In this document: positions 54,253 through 64,000 of the stretch, piece after piece
How positions within the stretch are numbered: position 1 is the first letter of the stretch
How the letters are laid out: the number at the start of each line of letters is the position of its first letter
Source of the DNA: Mastigamoeba balamuthi
Taxonomy: Eukaryota > Evosea > Mastigamoebida > Mastigamoebidae
Assembly: GCA_902651635.1 (NCBI GenBank)
Contig: CACRSC010000012.1
Span: 387,911 to 451,910, forward strand
Reading direction: 5' to 3'
DNA: 64,000 nt
The notes under the pieces: model-generated
Told to the model about the DNA's origin: nothing
The model's input: the letters and a program-made list of their open reading frames with translations, nothing else
Database searches by the model: none
Translations under genes and position numbers: made by a program

Positions 54253-57200
54253 TCAACGATGTGCCCAGTGGTGGAACACATCGTTGATGGTCTGGCTTGT
54301 AGCGCTCAGGGCCTCGAGGATCAGGTCCTTGAACTTCTCCGCGGCCTGCAGGTCGTCGAGGTCCAGCGACAGTGCGCGTCTCAGATAGCTGATGTCCTCC
54401 TCGCTCTGCAGCTCAGGAATGCCCGTCGACAGCATCAGCTCGAACAGGCAGATGAACAGGTCGCTGTCTCGTCTCAGTATGTTGTACGCCTCGGCGCAGT
54501 AGTCCTACGGGTGCCGTCGCCCGCGCGTTTGTTTTCAATTTGCGTTTAGCAATTTTTGTGATGATGTTCGGCGGGTTCTATCGCACCTCGAACTTGCGGA
54601 AGCCCGGGCTGTCCTTACCGCCAAAGACGTTGGCGAACTGCGAGGTGAACTTGAAGGGCGCGCGCTCTCTCTTGACGCCGAGCTTCTTCTTGAAGTTGCC
54701 CAGGAAGTGCCCGAAGTCGATGTGGAACAGGTGCCCCTTCTTCGTGATCATCACATTGTCCGCGTGCCTGTCCCCGATGCCGAGGACGTACCTGGATGAA
54801 GTGCGGGTACGCCGTCATCGCTTGGGGGGAATGGACGGGATCTTCTCGCACGTTGCAACGCAGTAGCCCGCGCACGATAGAGTAAAGGTCTCGATGCTGC
54901 TCTCGAGTTCGGCGGCTGTGATCTGTTAGCTTCTGTAAAGCACTCGGCTGTTGCTCTCACGCGAGGGGTTGTGTTGTCGTAGCCACTGGGAGATGGTGTC
55001 GTCTTTGAGGATGGCCGTGGTGCCGCCAGCGTGCTGCAAAACGGATGTGAGATGGATCATATTACACCTGCGCACTTTGTTGATGTTGGCCGTCGTCTCC
55101 GAGTTTAGGACGACCTCGATCATGCCGATCGAGTCGCCCGTGGCCAGACACCTGTACAGCTGTAGCCTCATGTCCATGTCCTCCTTCTTCCAGAGCTACA
55201 GACGCAGCACAGAAGTACGCTTGATGAGATTCTAATGTGGAACGGCAGCTCGCGCGTACCATATCCATGATACGGATGATCTGTAGGGTGAGGATGTCCT
55301 GGCGGATGTCGTCGCCGACCTTGAAGATGACGTAGATAGGCCTGCCCCTGGGGTCGGCGTTCTGGAAGACGAGCCACAGCGGCAGCTTCTTCGAGTCCAT
55401 GTACCTGCACTGGTTGACAAGCAGGCCGCTGACCGAGAACCTGGGGTCGATCGGCAGCTGCAGCACGCCGTCGAAGCGTATCTTGTTCAGGCCCTCCTGC
55501 AGCACCTTCATGCGCGCGTCCCTGCCCTGCTGCGTCTTGAGCTGCTTGGCCACCTGCTCCAGCGCCGTCAGCAGCTTCGTCTGCTTGAGGATCTCCTTGC
55601 GGAACTCCCCGCACGAGCGCAGGTACGCCTCGAGCAGTATGCCGTAGCGCTCCGAGATGGAGAGCACGTGCATCTCGGCCTTGAGGTACCAGTAGAACAT
55701 GTGACCGATCCTGTTCCTGTTGCGCAGCGCGCGCACGAGCAGGAAGCGCGCCAGCGGGCTGAAGTGGTACGGCTCGTACTTGAGCACCTGAATCAGCTGC
55801 AGCAGGTACGTCGAAACCTCCGAGTCGGTGAACCCCTCGAGACACCGCACCGCAAACTGCCTCACCCTCATGTCTGCGAACTTGGCGTCCAGCAGCTGCA
55901 ACCAGGCCAGCGGGCGCGCTCAGCTCAGCAGAAGCCCGGCGGGAGAGGGCGCGTGCCTCCATGGCCTGGTGCGGCTTGAGGGGGTCCCAGATCTCGATGA
56001 GACGGTGGGCCTCGCGGACCATGAGCGTGTTGGTCCAGTCGACGGCGCGCAGGACCTTGGGCAGGCAGCGCGGCTTGGTCTTGCGGATGATGTCCCTGTA
56101 CTCCCACAGCAGTCTGCAGTCCTCTGTCGACAGCGGAAGCAAGGGATCCATAGCCAGGACTCTCTTGTAGTCGTTGATGTCCCTGGGGTTGAGCCGCGGG
56201 TTCGTGGGCTGGAGCGGCATCTGCAGCTGCTCCTCCGTGAACTCTGAGAGGGGCTGTCAGTCGACACCCTGGGAGTCTGCGACTCTGCGCACCGTCGTCG
56301 ACGAACACCACAGGGAGGTTTCCGTAGCGGTCAAACTCCACGACGAGAATCCCAGCATTGAGGCCGATGTTCTCAGCAGGCGTGGCTGCAGTATAAAGTG
56401 AGAACGCCTGAGCTGTCCTGCGTTGGTACCGATCGGGTTGGCCTTGCCGTCCCACAGCCGCAGGCGGAACTCCCCTGTCTGCAGCCTGTCCTTGTGGTCC
56501 AGGACCTGAAAACTCACGTTCCCCAGCGGCACGTGCTTACTAAACGAGTCGCGCGATTCCCCAAATGAGAACAAGGTATGTCGGGTTCCCGCTCGTGAAT
56601 TGTAGTCGGAACGCACTCGGACACACCGCACGGGACGCTGCCCTCCATGGTGGCGTCGGTGGCAGCCCACACAGTGAAGCACAGCCTGGCTTCCTTCGGG
56701 AGGTTCTTGACGAGCAGCGGGAACTCAATGGTCTTGTGCCACGACGTGTTGGGAATAGGCGACGTCACGTGCGACGCGATCGACGTGAACTCCATGGGGC
56801 ACAGCAGCTTGCCGCCGTAGTACAGCCCTACGGCCGCGTAGACCAGCAGTGTGGGCGGCGGCGGCCTGTTGTCCTCGAGCTGCGGCCACCTGAGCTTCCA
56901 CGCCGTGGCGACCCTGACCCTCAGCCTCTCCTCCACCGCGTCCATGCGCGTGTACTCCCTGATCTCCTGCGACTCGCGCCACACGTCGCGCGCAAGCAGC
57001 TGAAACCCCCCGCAGTCACAGTTAGTGTGGTCGAGTGTCTCTTGCGGCTTCGAGATACGCCTGTACGTTGTCCGTAATGCTGACAGCGGACTCCTCGTCG
57101 TCCTCGTCGCTGATACGGTGCAGCACGGACCTGCGCACGAGGGAGAGCTCGAGCGTCTCGTCCTTGAGCGCGTACTTGCGCACGCAGTCGTACGAGTTGA

Positions 57201-59019
57201 GCATCATCGGCCTCTTCTGCTCGTCGCTGGAGAGACGCCTGTCAGAACTATCCTTGTGCGTGCCCGTGTTCCGACGGGGGGCTCACAGTGGGACGATGAA
57301 CTCGTTGAGACCCGTCACTTTGAGGACGTAATCCTCGGGGTTGTCCTCCTCCGTGACAGTGTCCTTGTCGAGCCTCCGCGCCTTGGTGTGAATGTCCGCC
57401 ATCAAGTCCATCACAGTGACGTTGGCTGCAATGGGAACACAGCGCAGAAGTGAGCGCCCACCGCTCCCGCCCTCGCTACCGCTCACCTGAGCACTGGACG
57501 CCCTTGGACATCTTGCTGCCCGGGAGGAAGCAGGCCAGCTTGACGGGCTGCGTGGCGTTCTTGAGCGGCGGCTCCGACTCGATGTAGCTGTACGTCAGCT
57601 CGCGCTGCAGGTACGCAAACTCCGAGGGGTCGACGCCGGGCGGGGGCTGCGGCTCCGTCTCGCCGCTCAGACGCATGCGGGCGAAGAGGCGCCGCGAGTC
57701 GATGAGCTCCTCCTTGAACCGGCCGACCGAGAGGATGTACTGCGGCGAGATGAGCTCGAAGATCGAGCTCTCGGCGGTCATTTTCTGCGCCAGTTGCTCC
57801 ATCTGGGAGGGCAGATTTGTTGTTGGAAGTGGTATTCCTGGGATTGTCTCGAGAACGAGGCGGAAGAAATCGCACGTCCACAACAGGAAGGTCCGATTCG
57901 TTCTCGTAGTAAAAGAGCTCGAAGATGGGACTGATGCCTGCCCAGTTGCACGCCTGGACAAACTGTATCCTCCGCCTGCAGGGCGGGTCAGCGTCTTCTC
58001 TCACGCAACGGAAAACAAGGGGAAACACCCCTGCTCTGGAGGAACACGTCACAGAGCCCACAAATAGAGAAACACCCTCCCGGCAGCAAAGAAAGTGCGA
58101 GCATACATCTGCATGGCCTTGACGTTCTCGGTGCTGAGGAACACGCCTATCTCGGGGATGCCGAACGAGTACTTGCGCGCGGGGTCGAGCCCCGCGTCCT
58201 TGACGAGCTCCGCGAGCATCTCGGCGAGCGTCAGGTCCGCAGAGTACTTGAACCCCCTGCACCCCGTCTGCGGGTTGACGTCGCGGTACACGATCAGCAC
58301 GGTGTCCTGGACCCTTTGGTCCCTGACGAGGTCCTCGAGGTTGAGCGTCGACGCCCCGATCGACCCCCTCCTCGCGGACCTGCGGAGAGAATACCCGAAG
58401 ACCGGCGGGTTGGTCACCAATTGGGCAATCAGAGGGACGAGGGGAGGGGGGGCGCCCACTCGAAGGACCCTGAGGTGCTCCCCGACCGCGAGGGGTACTG
58501 CGCCGGCCTGGGATCCTCGGGGATCGGGGACGTCGAGCCTCCCGAGGCCTTCCTCGAGACACTGCGAAAATGCACCACCACCACCAGTCAATGCCACATT
58601 GGCACATTCGGGGAATTCCAACAATTCGGGAGCGGCGCGCACTCGAGCGACCCCGACGTGCTGCCCGACCGAGCCAGCGCCGCTGCCTGCGGTGCCTGCG
58701 GTGCTGGCTGGTAGGCCAGCCTGGAGAGCTCCGACGTCGTGAGCGCCACCGTGCGCCGCTCCATCCTGCCCTTGAGCCCCTCCCTGTGCGCCGCCGACGC
58801 CGCGGCAGCTGACGTGTCGTCCCGCGCCATCTGCGGCGCCACGTCGACCACGTCACCGGCGCCCTGGTCCGACGGCCCCCGCAGAGTGCCGACCGACCGC
58901 AGCGCCGCGTCGAGGTCCACGAGGGACGCCGCCGGGTGCTCGGCGTCGCTGTGGTGCCGCGACGCCGGCCGTACAGGCGGCGCCGCGGGCATCGGTCGGC
59001 GCTGCGGAGGCCTGTGCAT
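54253..59019 (-). CDS. class I phosphatidylinositol 3-kinase catalytic subunit (p110-like)
   Basis: Seventeen exons: 58643-59019, 58460-58561, 58107-58379, 57876-57975, 57487-57802, 57287-57425, 57067-57226, 56623-56999, 56430-56539, 56293-56385, 55957-56243, 55260-55895, 55076-55195, 54961-55033, 54852-54915, 54587-54791 and 54253-54504; 1227 residues. The Ras-binding domain ([10 protein letters not shown]), C2 domain ([10 protein letters not shown]), helical domain ([19 protein letters not shown]-like block) and kinase ([46 protein letters not shown]) are in canonical p110 order. It makes PI(3,4,5)P3 downstream of Ras or G proteins. The first 165 residues are low-complexity. The exon 7 end is uncertain (57067 with GT, or 57046 with GC), as is the exon 8 end. 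Intron 11 uses a GC donor. Confidence 0.93.
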
Positions 59020-59633
59020 CGGCGGCGGCGACTTCCTTCTGGACGGGGGGGAGAGGGAGGGCGGGCACCGCAGAGCGCGCACGAACAACCACGGCGCGTC
59101 AGGATTATCGCAGGCAAAGGGAGGGGGGACTCGGGGGGGATGTGCGCGCACAATGTCGATTGCACGGATTGTGGTGCCGACATCGCAGCTCCGCGCGAGT
59201 TTTTTGAGCAACCTAATGAGATTCGCTCCCCTCTTTTTGCCTCCCCGATTCTGCTTGGATTTCTCGTCCGAATCGCGGATTGCATGACGTGTGCCATGCG
59301 TATTCGCGTCCCGCCAAGAGCCGCTGCGCCCCGTCAGGCGTTGTCTGCGATCCATCACTCCTCTGGGGATGGAGACAACAGAGCTGTTGCCTTTCGGTTG
59401 ACGAGAGGCCTTATCACCGCTCCATGCGGTGCCCGCTCGCCTAGTTTGCCCGCGAGGTGCGATAAACGCTCGGTTGCAAATAACAGATAGGCGGTTGGAC
59501 GGTTTTGCCTCGCTGTTTTTTTTTGTTTCAGCTTTGGGGACTGACAGGGAGCGAGCGGGTGATGGCTCCGGGTACTCACTCTGATGGCTGCGGGCTCAGC
59601 GCAGTCAGTCGGAGGAGAATCGGGGGAGTGTGC
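59020..59633. promoter_or_regulatory. PI3-kinase upstream region
   Basis: 614 bp between the PI3-kinase ATG and the stop of the next minus-strand gene. An in-frame open stretch extends upstream of 59019 to 59358, so a longer N terminus or an extra 5' exon cannot be excluded. No other feature seen. Confidence 0.4.
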
Positions 59634-60638
59634 TCAGAAAAAGAGCGCCAGGGCAGAGAGCAGCGAGGCGAAGGAGACGACCACCGCCGCGGCACCGCTG
59701 TTGCATTCGGGCCCGATGCAGACGCGGTACGTGGTGTCGTCGCCGCCGAACGAGCTGGCGAGCTCGACGACCCAGTAGGTCTTCTGGTTGGCGATGAAGT
59801 TGCGCTTCTCCCTGTTGTGCAGCTGGATGAAGCCGCCCTCGGTGGTGTCCTGCGGGTCGTTCCACGTGCGCACAGAGCCGCCGACGGCGATGCTCGAGAA
59901 GGCGTCCACGTACCACTCGACGGGCATCGTGGCGGCGATCTGGGGGGTGTACGTGAAGTAGTTGCGGGCGCCCTTCTTGAGCGTGATGTCGGGCGAGTGC
60001 ATGTCGGTCGTCAGCTCGATGGGGCGGTCCTTGGTGATGCCGTACATGTAGGCGCCGGTCGTGTTCTGCAGGCGCGCCCAGAAGTTGCTGGTGACGCTGT
60101 GCACGCACACCTCGAGCGGGCACTCGGCATTCAGGCTGAAGTACAGCGTGCACCCCTTCGAGCAGTTGACCGAGGTGAGGTCGAATGTGTACGTGTCGGT
60201 GTTGAGCGAGAACACCGCCTTGAACTTCTTCGACACCGCCGGCGATGACTCAGCCGCTGTTTTGAGGGGAGTGTGAGTACCAGATTGTGAAAACGGTGTG
60301 GGTGTGCACCTGCGAGGGTCCTGTCGACGTTCATCGTGACCTGGCGCCCGGGGTTGCCCGCGCCGAAGTCGAAAGAGAACTCGATCTGGTTCGCCCCCAT
60401 CGCGATCTGCGCCGGAGTGACAACGAACTGGCCCTGGGGGTGGAGAGCGTCTCAGTCTCGGAGCGATGGGGTGTGAGGGGGGTCGGTGGGGGTGTGAGGG
60501 TCGAAGTTTTGAGTTGCGTGCCTCCCATCTGCCGTTCTTGGGGATCTCGACGTTGCGGAAGGACCGAGAGCTGTCGAGGGTGAAGAGCTGGGCGCAGGAG
60601 AGCGCAGCAAGAGCGCAGAGTGCAATCGCAGTCCTCAT
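59634..60638 (-). CDS. secreted, probably GPI-anchored surface protein 1
   Basis: Exons 60522-60638, 60310-60433 and 59634-60256 give 287 residues. Signal peptide MRTAIALCALAALSCAQ; mature protein without recognised domain, with paired cysteines (VNCSKGCTLYF; CPLEVCVHS), N-glycosylation-type sites (NTTG) and blocks shared with its paralogue at 62315 (SVTSNFWARLQ, NYFTYTP, AFSSIAVGG, TWNDPQDTT). It ends in a hydrophobic stretch after a small-residue site (CNSGAAA), typical of GPI attachment. It is likely a beta-rich cell-surface protein. Intron 1 has a GC donor (GAG, then GCACGC), while the paralogue has GTTCGC at the same place. Confidence 0.85.
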   Translation of the reverse strand: MRTAIALCALAALSCAQLFTLDSSRSFRNVEIPKNGRWEARNSKLRPSHPHRPPSHPIAPRLRRSPPPGPVRCHSGADRDGGEPDRVLFRLRRGQPRAPGHDERRQDPRRCTPTPFSQSGTHTPLKTAAESSPAVSKKFKAVFSLNTDTYTFDLTSVNCSKGCTLYFSLNAECPLEVCVHSVTSNFWARLQNTTGAYMYGITKDRPIELTTDMHSPDITLKKGARNYFTYTPQIAATMPVEWYVDAFSSIAVGGSVRTWNDPQDTTEGGFIQLHNREKRNFIANQKTYWVVELASSFGGDDTTYRVCIGPECNSGAAAVVVSFASLLSALALFF

Positions 60639-61051
60639 GTGTGCAACAGGCGGCTTTTCTTATGAACTGGCGTGATTACTTTCTTGATAGAACGCGAATT
60701 TAACCGTTGGTGAGGTGGAGATAGGCAGGATGTTGAACTGTGGTGATAATATCCGGCTGACTGGGCCCACTCATCCTCACAGGCCCTCACATTATCAGCA
60801 TATGTGAGGGCACCAAACTAAGCCGGGCATCGGGTGTCTTCTGGCGTGTCCCCGACAGCCTCGGGATAGAACAGGAAGGTCAGCAGGCTGGGGATCTCGA
60901 TCGCACCCACCACGTGGACGATCGGATGCGGCCCTCATTGTTCTGCTTCTGCTTGGTGTTGGGCCCACTGGTATGAACAGATTCAATGTACATCGCATTT
61001 GATTCGGCTGGTACCGGGATGGACCTCTCCGGTGTCGTCATTGTTTGATCC
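60639..61051. other. intergenic, no gene seen
   Basis: 413 bp between surface protein 1 and the arrestin-like gene, both on the minus strand. No coding or repeat recognised. Confidence 0.45.
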
Positions 61052-62153
61052 TCAACGTGAGGCATCTGACGAGTCGCGGTTCCAGAATCCTGGTGACTGC
61101 GCAGGTGATGCCTCATTGAGGGGCACGGTGGGAGAGGACATGCCCGAACACCTGGGGGTCACCGGCTCCGACTTGACAGCGGCCTGAGGGGCCGCCGGGC
61201 TGATCACGACCGGAACGCCCACAGAGACCTTGGAACACCCGCTGACCCGCATCTCCACGATGACCGCGTAGTCGAGCGACATGACCCCGCTCTGATCACT
61301 GCTGAACGACCTCGTGCAACCCGCGGGGGACTGGACACGCAGCACCAGGTCGATGGACCCCCTCGGGTAGGCCCGCTCGCCCTCGTCGGAGCTTAGAACA
61401 GAGACCAGCCTGGCACCGGGGGTCGGCGACAACTCGTCTCCGCCCCTCACAGTGACGACCTGGCAGAGGTGCGCGCAGAACGCAGGCAGGACTCGAGAGC
61501 TCCTGTTCCTGATGCTGACCGCGACTGGGATCAGGTCGCCCGGACGCCACGCCGCCCTGGGGAGAGCTGCGCGGACCTCGACGGGTCCGTTGAGGCCGCA
61601 GGTCTCGCAGGGGGCCACTGCTCCGTCGCAGGCAACGACACCCCCGCCAGGGACGGGGCCACTGTCCTCGGGGGACATCACGATGACCTCGCGCTGAGCG
61701 GTGAAGTCCGGCAGCCACGGCCGCCAGAAGACGGCCCGCAGGGAGTAGCGCACGCTGGCCGAGGCCGTGCCATGTTGGCACACCATCTCGAACGACGGGG
61801 GGCAGTTGGGGGGCACCGCCAGTTCGAAATGCAGAAGCTGGGGTCCAGCTGGGAACCTCCGAGGACCCTGGACGTGGGCGGGGCACCAGAGCTCGGCGGC
61901 CGTGCTGAGGAACACGCACGACTTGGAGACAGTCACCCGCTCGCGCCAGACGGCACGTGACTGGCCCAGGAGTTCAACCCGGACCCCCCTACAGCGAGTC
62001 GAGTTTTGCAGACACACAGAGACATCCCCGCTGATGGTTCCGCCGGCGAAGGCGGGCATCTGCACGGCAACGAGTGCCACTGCGTCAGACAACCGAGGAG
62101 GGGGATTCGCGGCGAGGGGGGCACACCTCGGAGCAGATGATCTCCACACTCAT
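61052..62153 (-). CDS. arrestin-fold protein (alpha-arrestin/ARRDC-like)
   Basis: Exon 1 62127-62153 (MSVEIICSE) and exon 2 61052-62059 give 344 residues. The N-lobe shows the arrestin pattern FAGGTISGDVSVCL, RGVRVELLGQSRAVW and FPAGPQLLHFELAVPPNCPP; the C-lobe starts near PVEVRAALPRAAWRPGDLIP and continues VSIRNRSSRVLPAFCAHLCQ. Alpha-arrestins act as adaptors that bring ubiquitin ligases or trafficking machinery to membrane proteins. No PPxY motif was seen in the tail, so the partner may differ. The short first exon is inferred from phase (donor GTGTGC) and from the family's usual N-terminal strand. The gene lies between two related surface-protein genes. Confidence 0.8.
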
Positions 62154-62314
62154 GTAGCGTTGCGACCTGTTCCCTCACGCACCCAACGGCTAAAAATGGA
62201 TAACTAGAAATGAGAAATATCAGGCAGGATGACACATCAACTGCGGCGCTGTGTTTGGCTTGTGTTTGGGGGATCTTCGTCTCTAGACGAGGAGCGCCGG
62301 ACCCTCGCCCCTCC

Positions 62315-63365
62315 TCAAAACAAGAAGAAGAGGGCCGAGAGCAGCGAGGCCAGCGAGACTGCCACCGACGCCGCGCCGCTACAGTTGGGCCCGATGCAGA
62401 CGCTGTACGTTGCGTCGTCGCCCGTGAACGTGCTGGCCAGCGCTACGACGTAGTACGTCAGCTGGCCCGAGGTGAACACGCGCTCCTCCGTCTTGGTGAA
62501 CTGGATGAAGCCGCCGGCCGTCGTGTTCTGCGGGTCGTTCCACGTGGTCGTCGACCCGCCGACGGCGAGGCTCGAGAAGGCGCTAACATACCAGTGCACG
62601 CCCATCGTGGCGGCGGTGTCGGGGGTGTACGTGAAGTAGTTGCGGTTGCCCGTCTTGAGGGTGATGTCGGGCGTAGTGACGTCGGTCGTGAGCACGAAGG
62701 GGTGCGCCCTTGTGCTGCCGTAGATGTAGTTGCCGCTCGCGTCCTGCAGGCGGGCCCAGAAGTTGCTCGTGACGCTGTTCAGGCACACGCTGTCGGGGCA
62801 CTTGGCCAGCAGGCTGAAGTAGATCGGGCACGAAGCGCTCGCACTGCAGTTGAACGCAGTGAAGTTGAACGCGTACGTGTCGGTGTTGATCGACGCTACA
62901 GCCTGGAACTTCTTGGACACGAGGGGGGCATTCGTCGCCTCTGTTGAGGAAGGGAGGGGGGAGTCAGGTCCCGTTACAGGGCAGGGTAGGACAGAGGCAG
63001 GAGCGCACCTGTGAGGGACCTGCCGACCCTCATGGTGACCTGGCGCCCAGGCAGCCCCGCGCCGAAGTCAAACGAAAACTCGATCTGGAAGGCCCCCCAG
63101 CCGATCTGCGTCGGCGTGACGGAGAACACGCCCTGGTGGCGCAGAGGTCAGCTTCCGTCGTTGGCGCCACGAGGGGGGGGAAGGGAGGAAGCTGTGGTGG
63201 GCGGCAGGTGCTATTTTTGGCCAGGAGTGCTGGGGTGAGGGGGCGAACCTCCCACACGCCGTCCTTGTCTATCTCCACGTCGCGGTAGGAGTGGAAGTCG
63301 TCGAGAGTGTACGTCGTAGCGAGGGTGAGCGCGACGAGCGCGCAGACGGCGATCGCAGTCCTCAT
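62315..63365 (-). CDS. secreted, probably GPI-anchored surface protein 2
   Basis: Exons 63249-63365, 63009-63132 and 62315-62940 give 288 residues. The exon layout matches surface protein 1 (exons 1 and 2 the same length). Signal peptide MRTAIAVCALVALTLA; shared blocks QIEFSFDFGAG, PGRQVTM, SVTSNFWARLQ, NYFTYTPDTAATM, AFSSLAVGG, TWNDPQNTT and VCIGPNC; hydrophobic C-terminal tail after CSGAAS. Several NxT/S sites are present. The two genes arose by duplication around the arrestin-like gene. Function unknown; adhesion or a cell-surface coat is possible. Confidence 0.85.
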
Positions 63366-63788
63366 AATGGCGGGAGGAAGTGTTTACGCTCTTTAACAGG
63401 AGTTTTCTCAACCCGGCAGAAAAATAGAGAATGGGGTGATTTGACGTGCGGAGTGCGGGGGTCACGTGAGTGCATATCACTGAATGGTATCATAGAATAT
63501 TCAGTGGGGTAGCAGGCAGGGACCACCCGTGGGCCGTGGTACATCAAGCACAAGTCCAGGCGGGGGCCTGTCTCGACCAGCGTTTGATTATCGCCTGCAA
63601 ACAAATCTCGAGGCCTTATTTGTGGATACTTGCCGACGTGAGGGTCATTGAGACAACACCCCGTTGTGGCCAGATGTTCACGCCTACTGTGCACACACGA
63701 AAGTGTACGACACGTGTTGATACGATAAAAATCTGTGGGCCCGTTGTTGGCTTTCTTCGAAGGTACTCCGCACTCGTTCTGCCGCATG
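63366..63788. other. intergenic between surface protein 2 and NUDC
   Basis: 423 bp; holds the surface-protein promoter and the NUDC 3' flank. No coding recognised. Confidence 0.45.
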
Positions 63789-64000
63789 TCAGCAGAACTT
63801 GGCCTGGCTGAAGTCCATCTCGGGGTGCTCCTTCTTGAACTTCTCGAGCACGTTCATCTTCTCCTGCTCCTCGCTGGTGGGGAGCCCAGCCATCTTCTGG
63901 CGCTGGTCGTACCTGAGGGAGGAAAATAATAATAATAAGTGAAAAATACCAGTTGATCTGCTAGTAACATACATCATCTTCTCGACCATACGCCTGGTCT
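63789..64000 (-). CDS. NUDC: NUDC (nuclear distribution C), C-terminal end only
   Basis: Exons 63973-64000 (continuing beyond the window) and 63789-63912. The joined sequence reads [20 protein letters not shown], then [11 protein letters not shown] and [12 protein letters not shown], closely matching the highly conserved last 50 residues of NUDC. NUDC is a p23-like co-chaperone that works with Hsp90 and the dynein regulator LIS1. The intron (63913-63972) has donor GTATGT and acceptor CTCAG. The CS domain lies outside the window. Confidence 0.93.
   Translation of the reverse strand, partial: TRRMVEKMMYVTSRSTGIFHLLLLFSSLRYDQRQKMAGLPTSEEQEKMNVLEKFKKEHPEMDFSQAKFC

Overview
This is nuclear DNA from a GC-rich, intron-bearing microbial eukaryote, probably a protist. 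Twenty-five host genes can be placed, and almost all show clear eukaryotic features: spliceosomal introns, ribosomal protein eL19, an Arf GTPase, NEMF, RPAP1, a class I PI3-kinase, a DOCK-family GEF, NUDC and the cytosolic Fe-S scaffold NUBP2. IFT38/CLUAP1, an intraflagellar transport subunit, indicates an organism with a cilium or flagellum. A nitroreductase and a very large, bacterial-type 2-hydroxyacyl-CoA dehydratase activase point to anaerobic or microaerophilic metabolism. The combination would suit an anaerobic flagellated amoeba or a similar lineage, but no species can be assigned from the sequence alone. A 24-base N run (14985-15008) and a single N (24521) show that this is draft assembly.

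Layout. 0-9.3 kb: 3' part of a nitroreductase, an MSP-RlaP fusion gene, eL19, glycerate kinase, an unknown 453-residue protein and a membrane-anchored TPR protein. 9.4-13.6 kb: NEMF. 13.6-14.8 kb: a gene-free stretch holding one copy of a dispersed repeat. 14.8-21.0 kb: a C2-PH-RhoGAP-EF-hand protein, an Arf, a coiled-coil protein and IFT38. 21.1-24.7 kb: an accessory patch with a near-intact pogo-like DNA transposon, a fossil Gag-like element and a truncated duplicate gene ending at the single N. 25.3-29.3 kb: a lineage-specific protein and a Gln-rich zinc-ribbon protein. 30.4-36.8 kb: an 11-exon DOCK gene. 37.3-44.1 kb: the activase and NUBP2 (convergent), followed by the second copy of the dispersed repeat. 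44.8-50.6 kb: 15-exon RPAP1 and a prenylation-motif ankyrin protein. 50.9-53.5 kb: tandem papain-family proteases. 54.3-59.0 kb: 17-exon PI3-kinase. 59.6-64 kb: two related secreted, GPI-type surface proteins flanking an arrestin-fold protein, then the 3' end of NUDC.

Genes are compactly packed on both strands. Most introns are 30-110 nt. I placed about 92 introns by reading phase and protein family alignment. Their 5' splice sites are unusual: C at position +4 is the commonest base, and eight begin with GC instead of GT, six of them with the same hexamer GCACGC. Exon boundaries given here are hand predictions; coordinates are exact where the reading frame and family conservation agree and are flagged where they do not.

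The most distinctive findings are the fusion of a VAP-like MSP domain to an RlaP-type nucleotidyltransferase, the intron-bearing bacterial-type activase with a novel Cys/Ser tail, the skewed splice-site usage, and an apparently intact spliced transposon 55 bp upstream of the IFT38 start codon.
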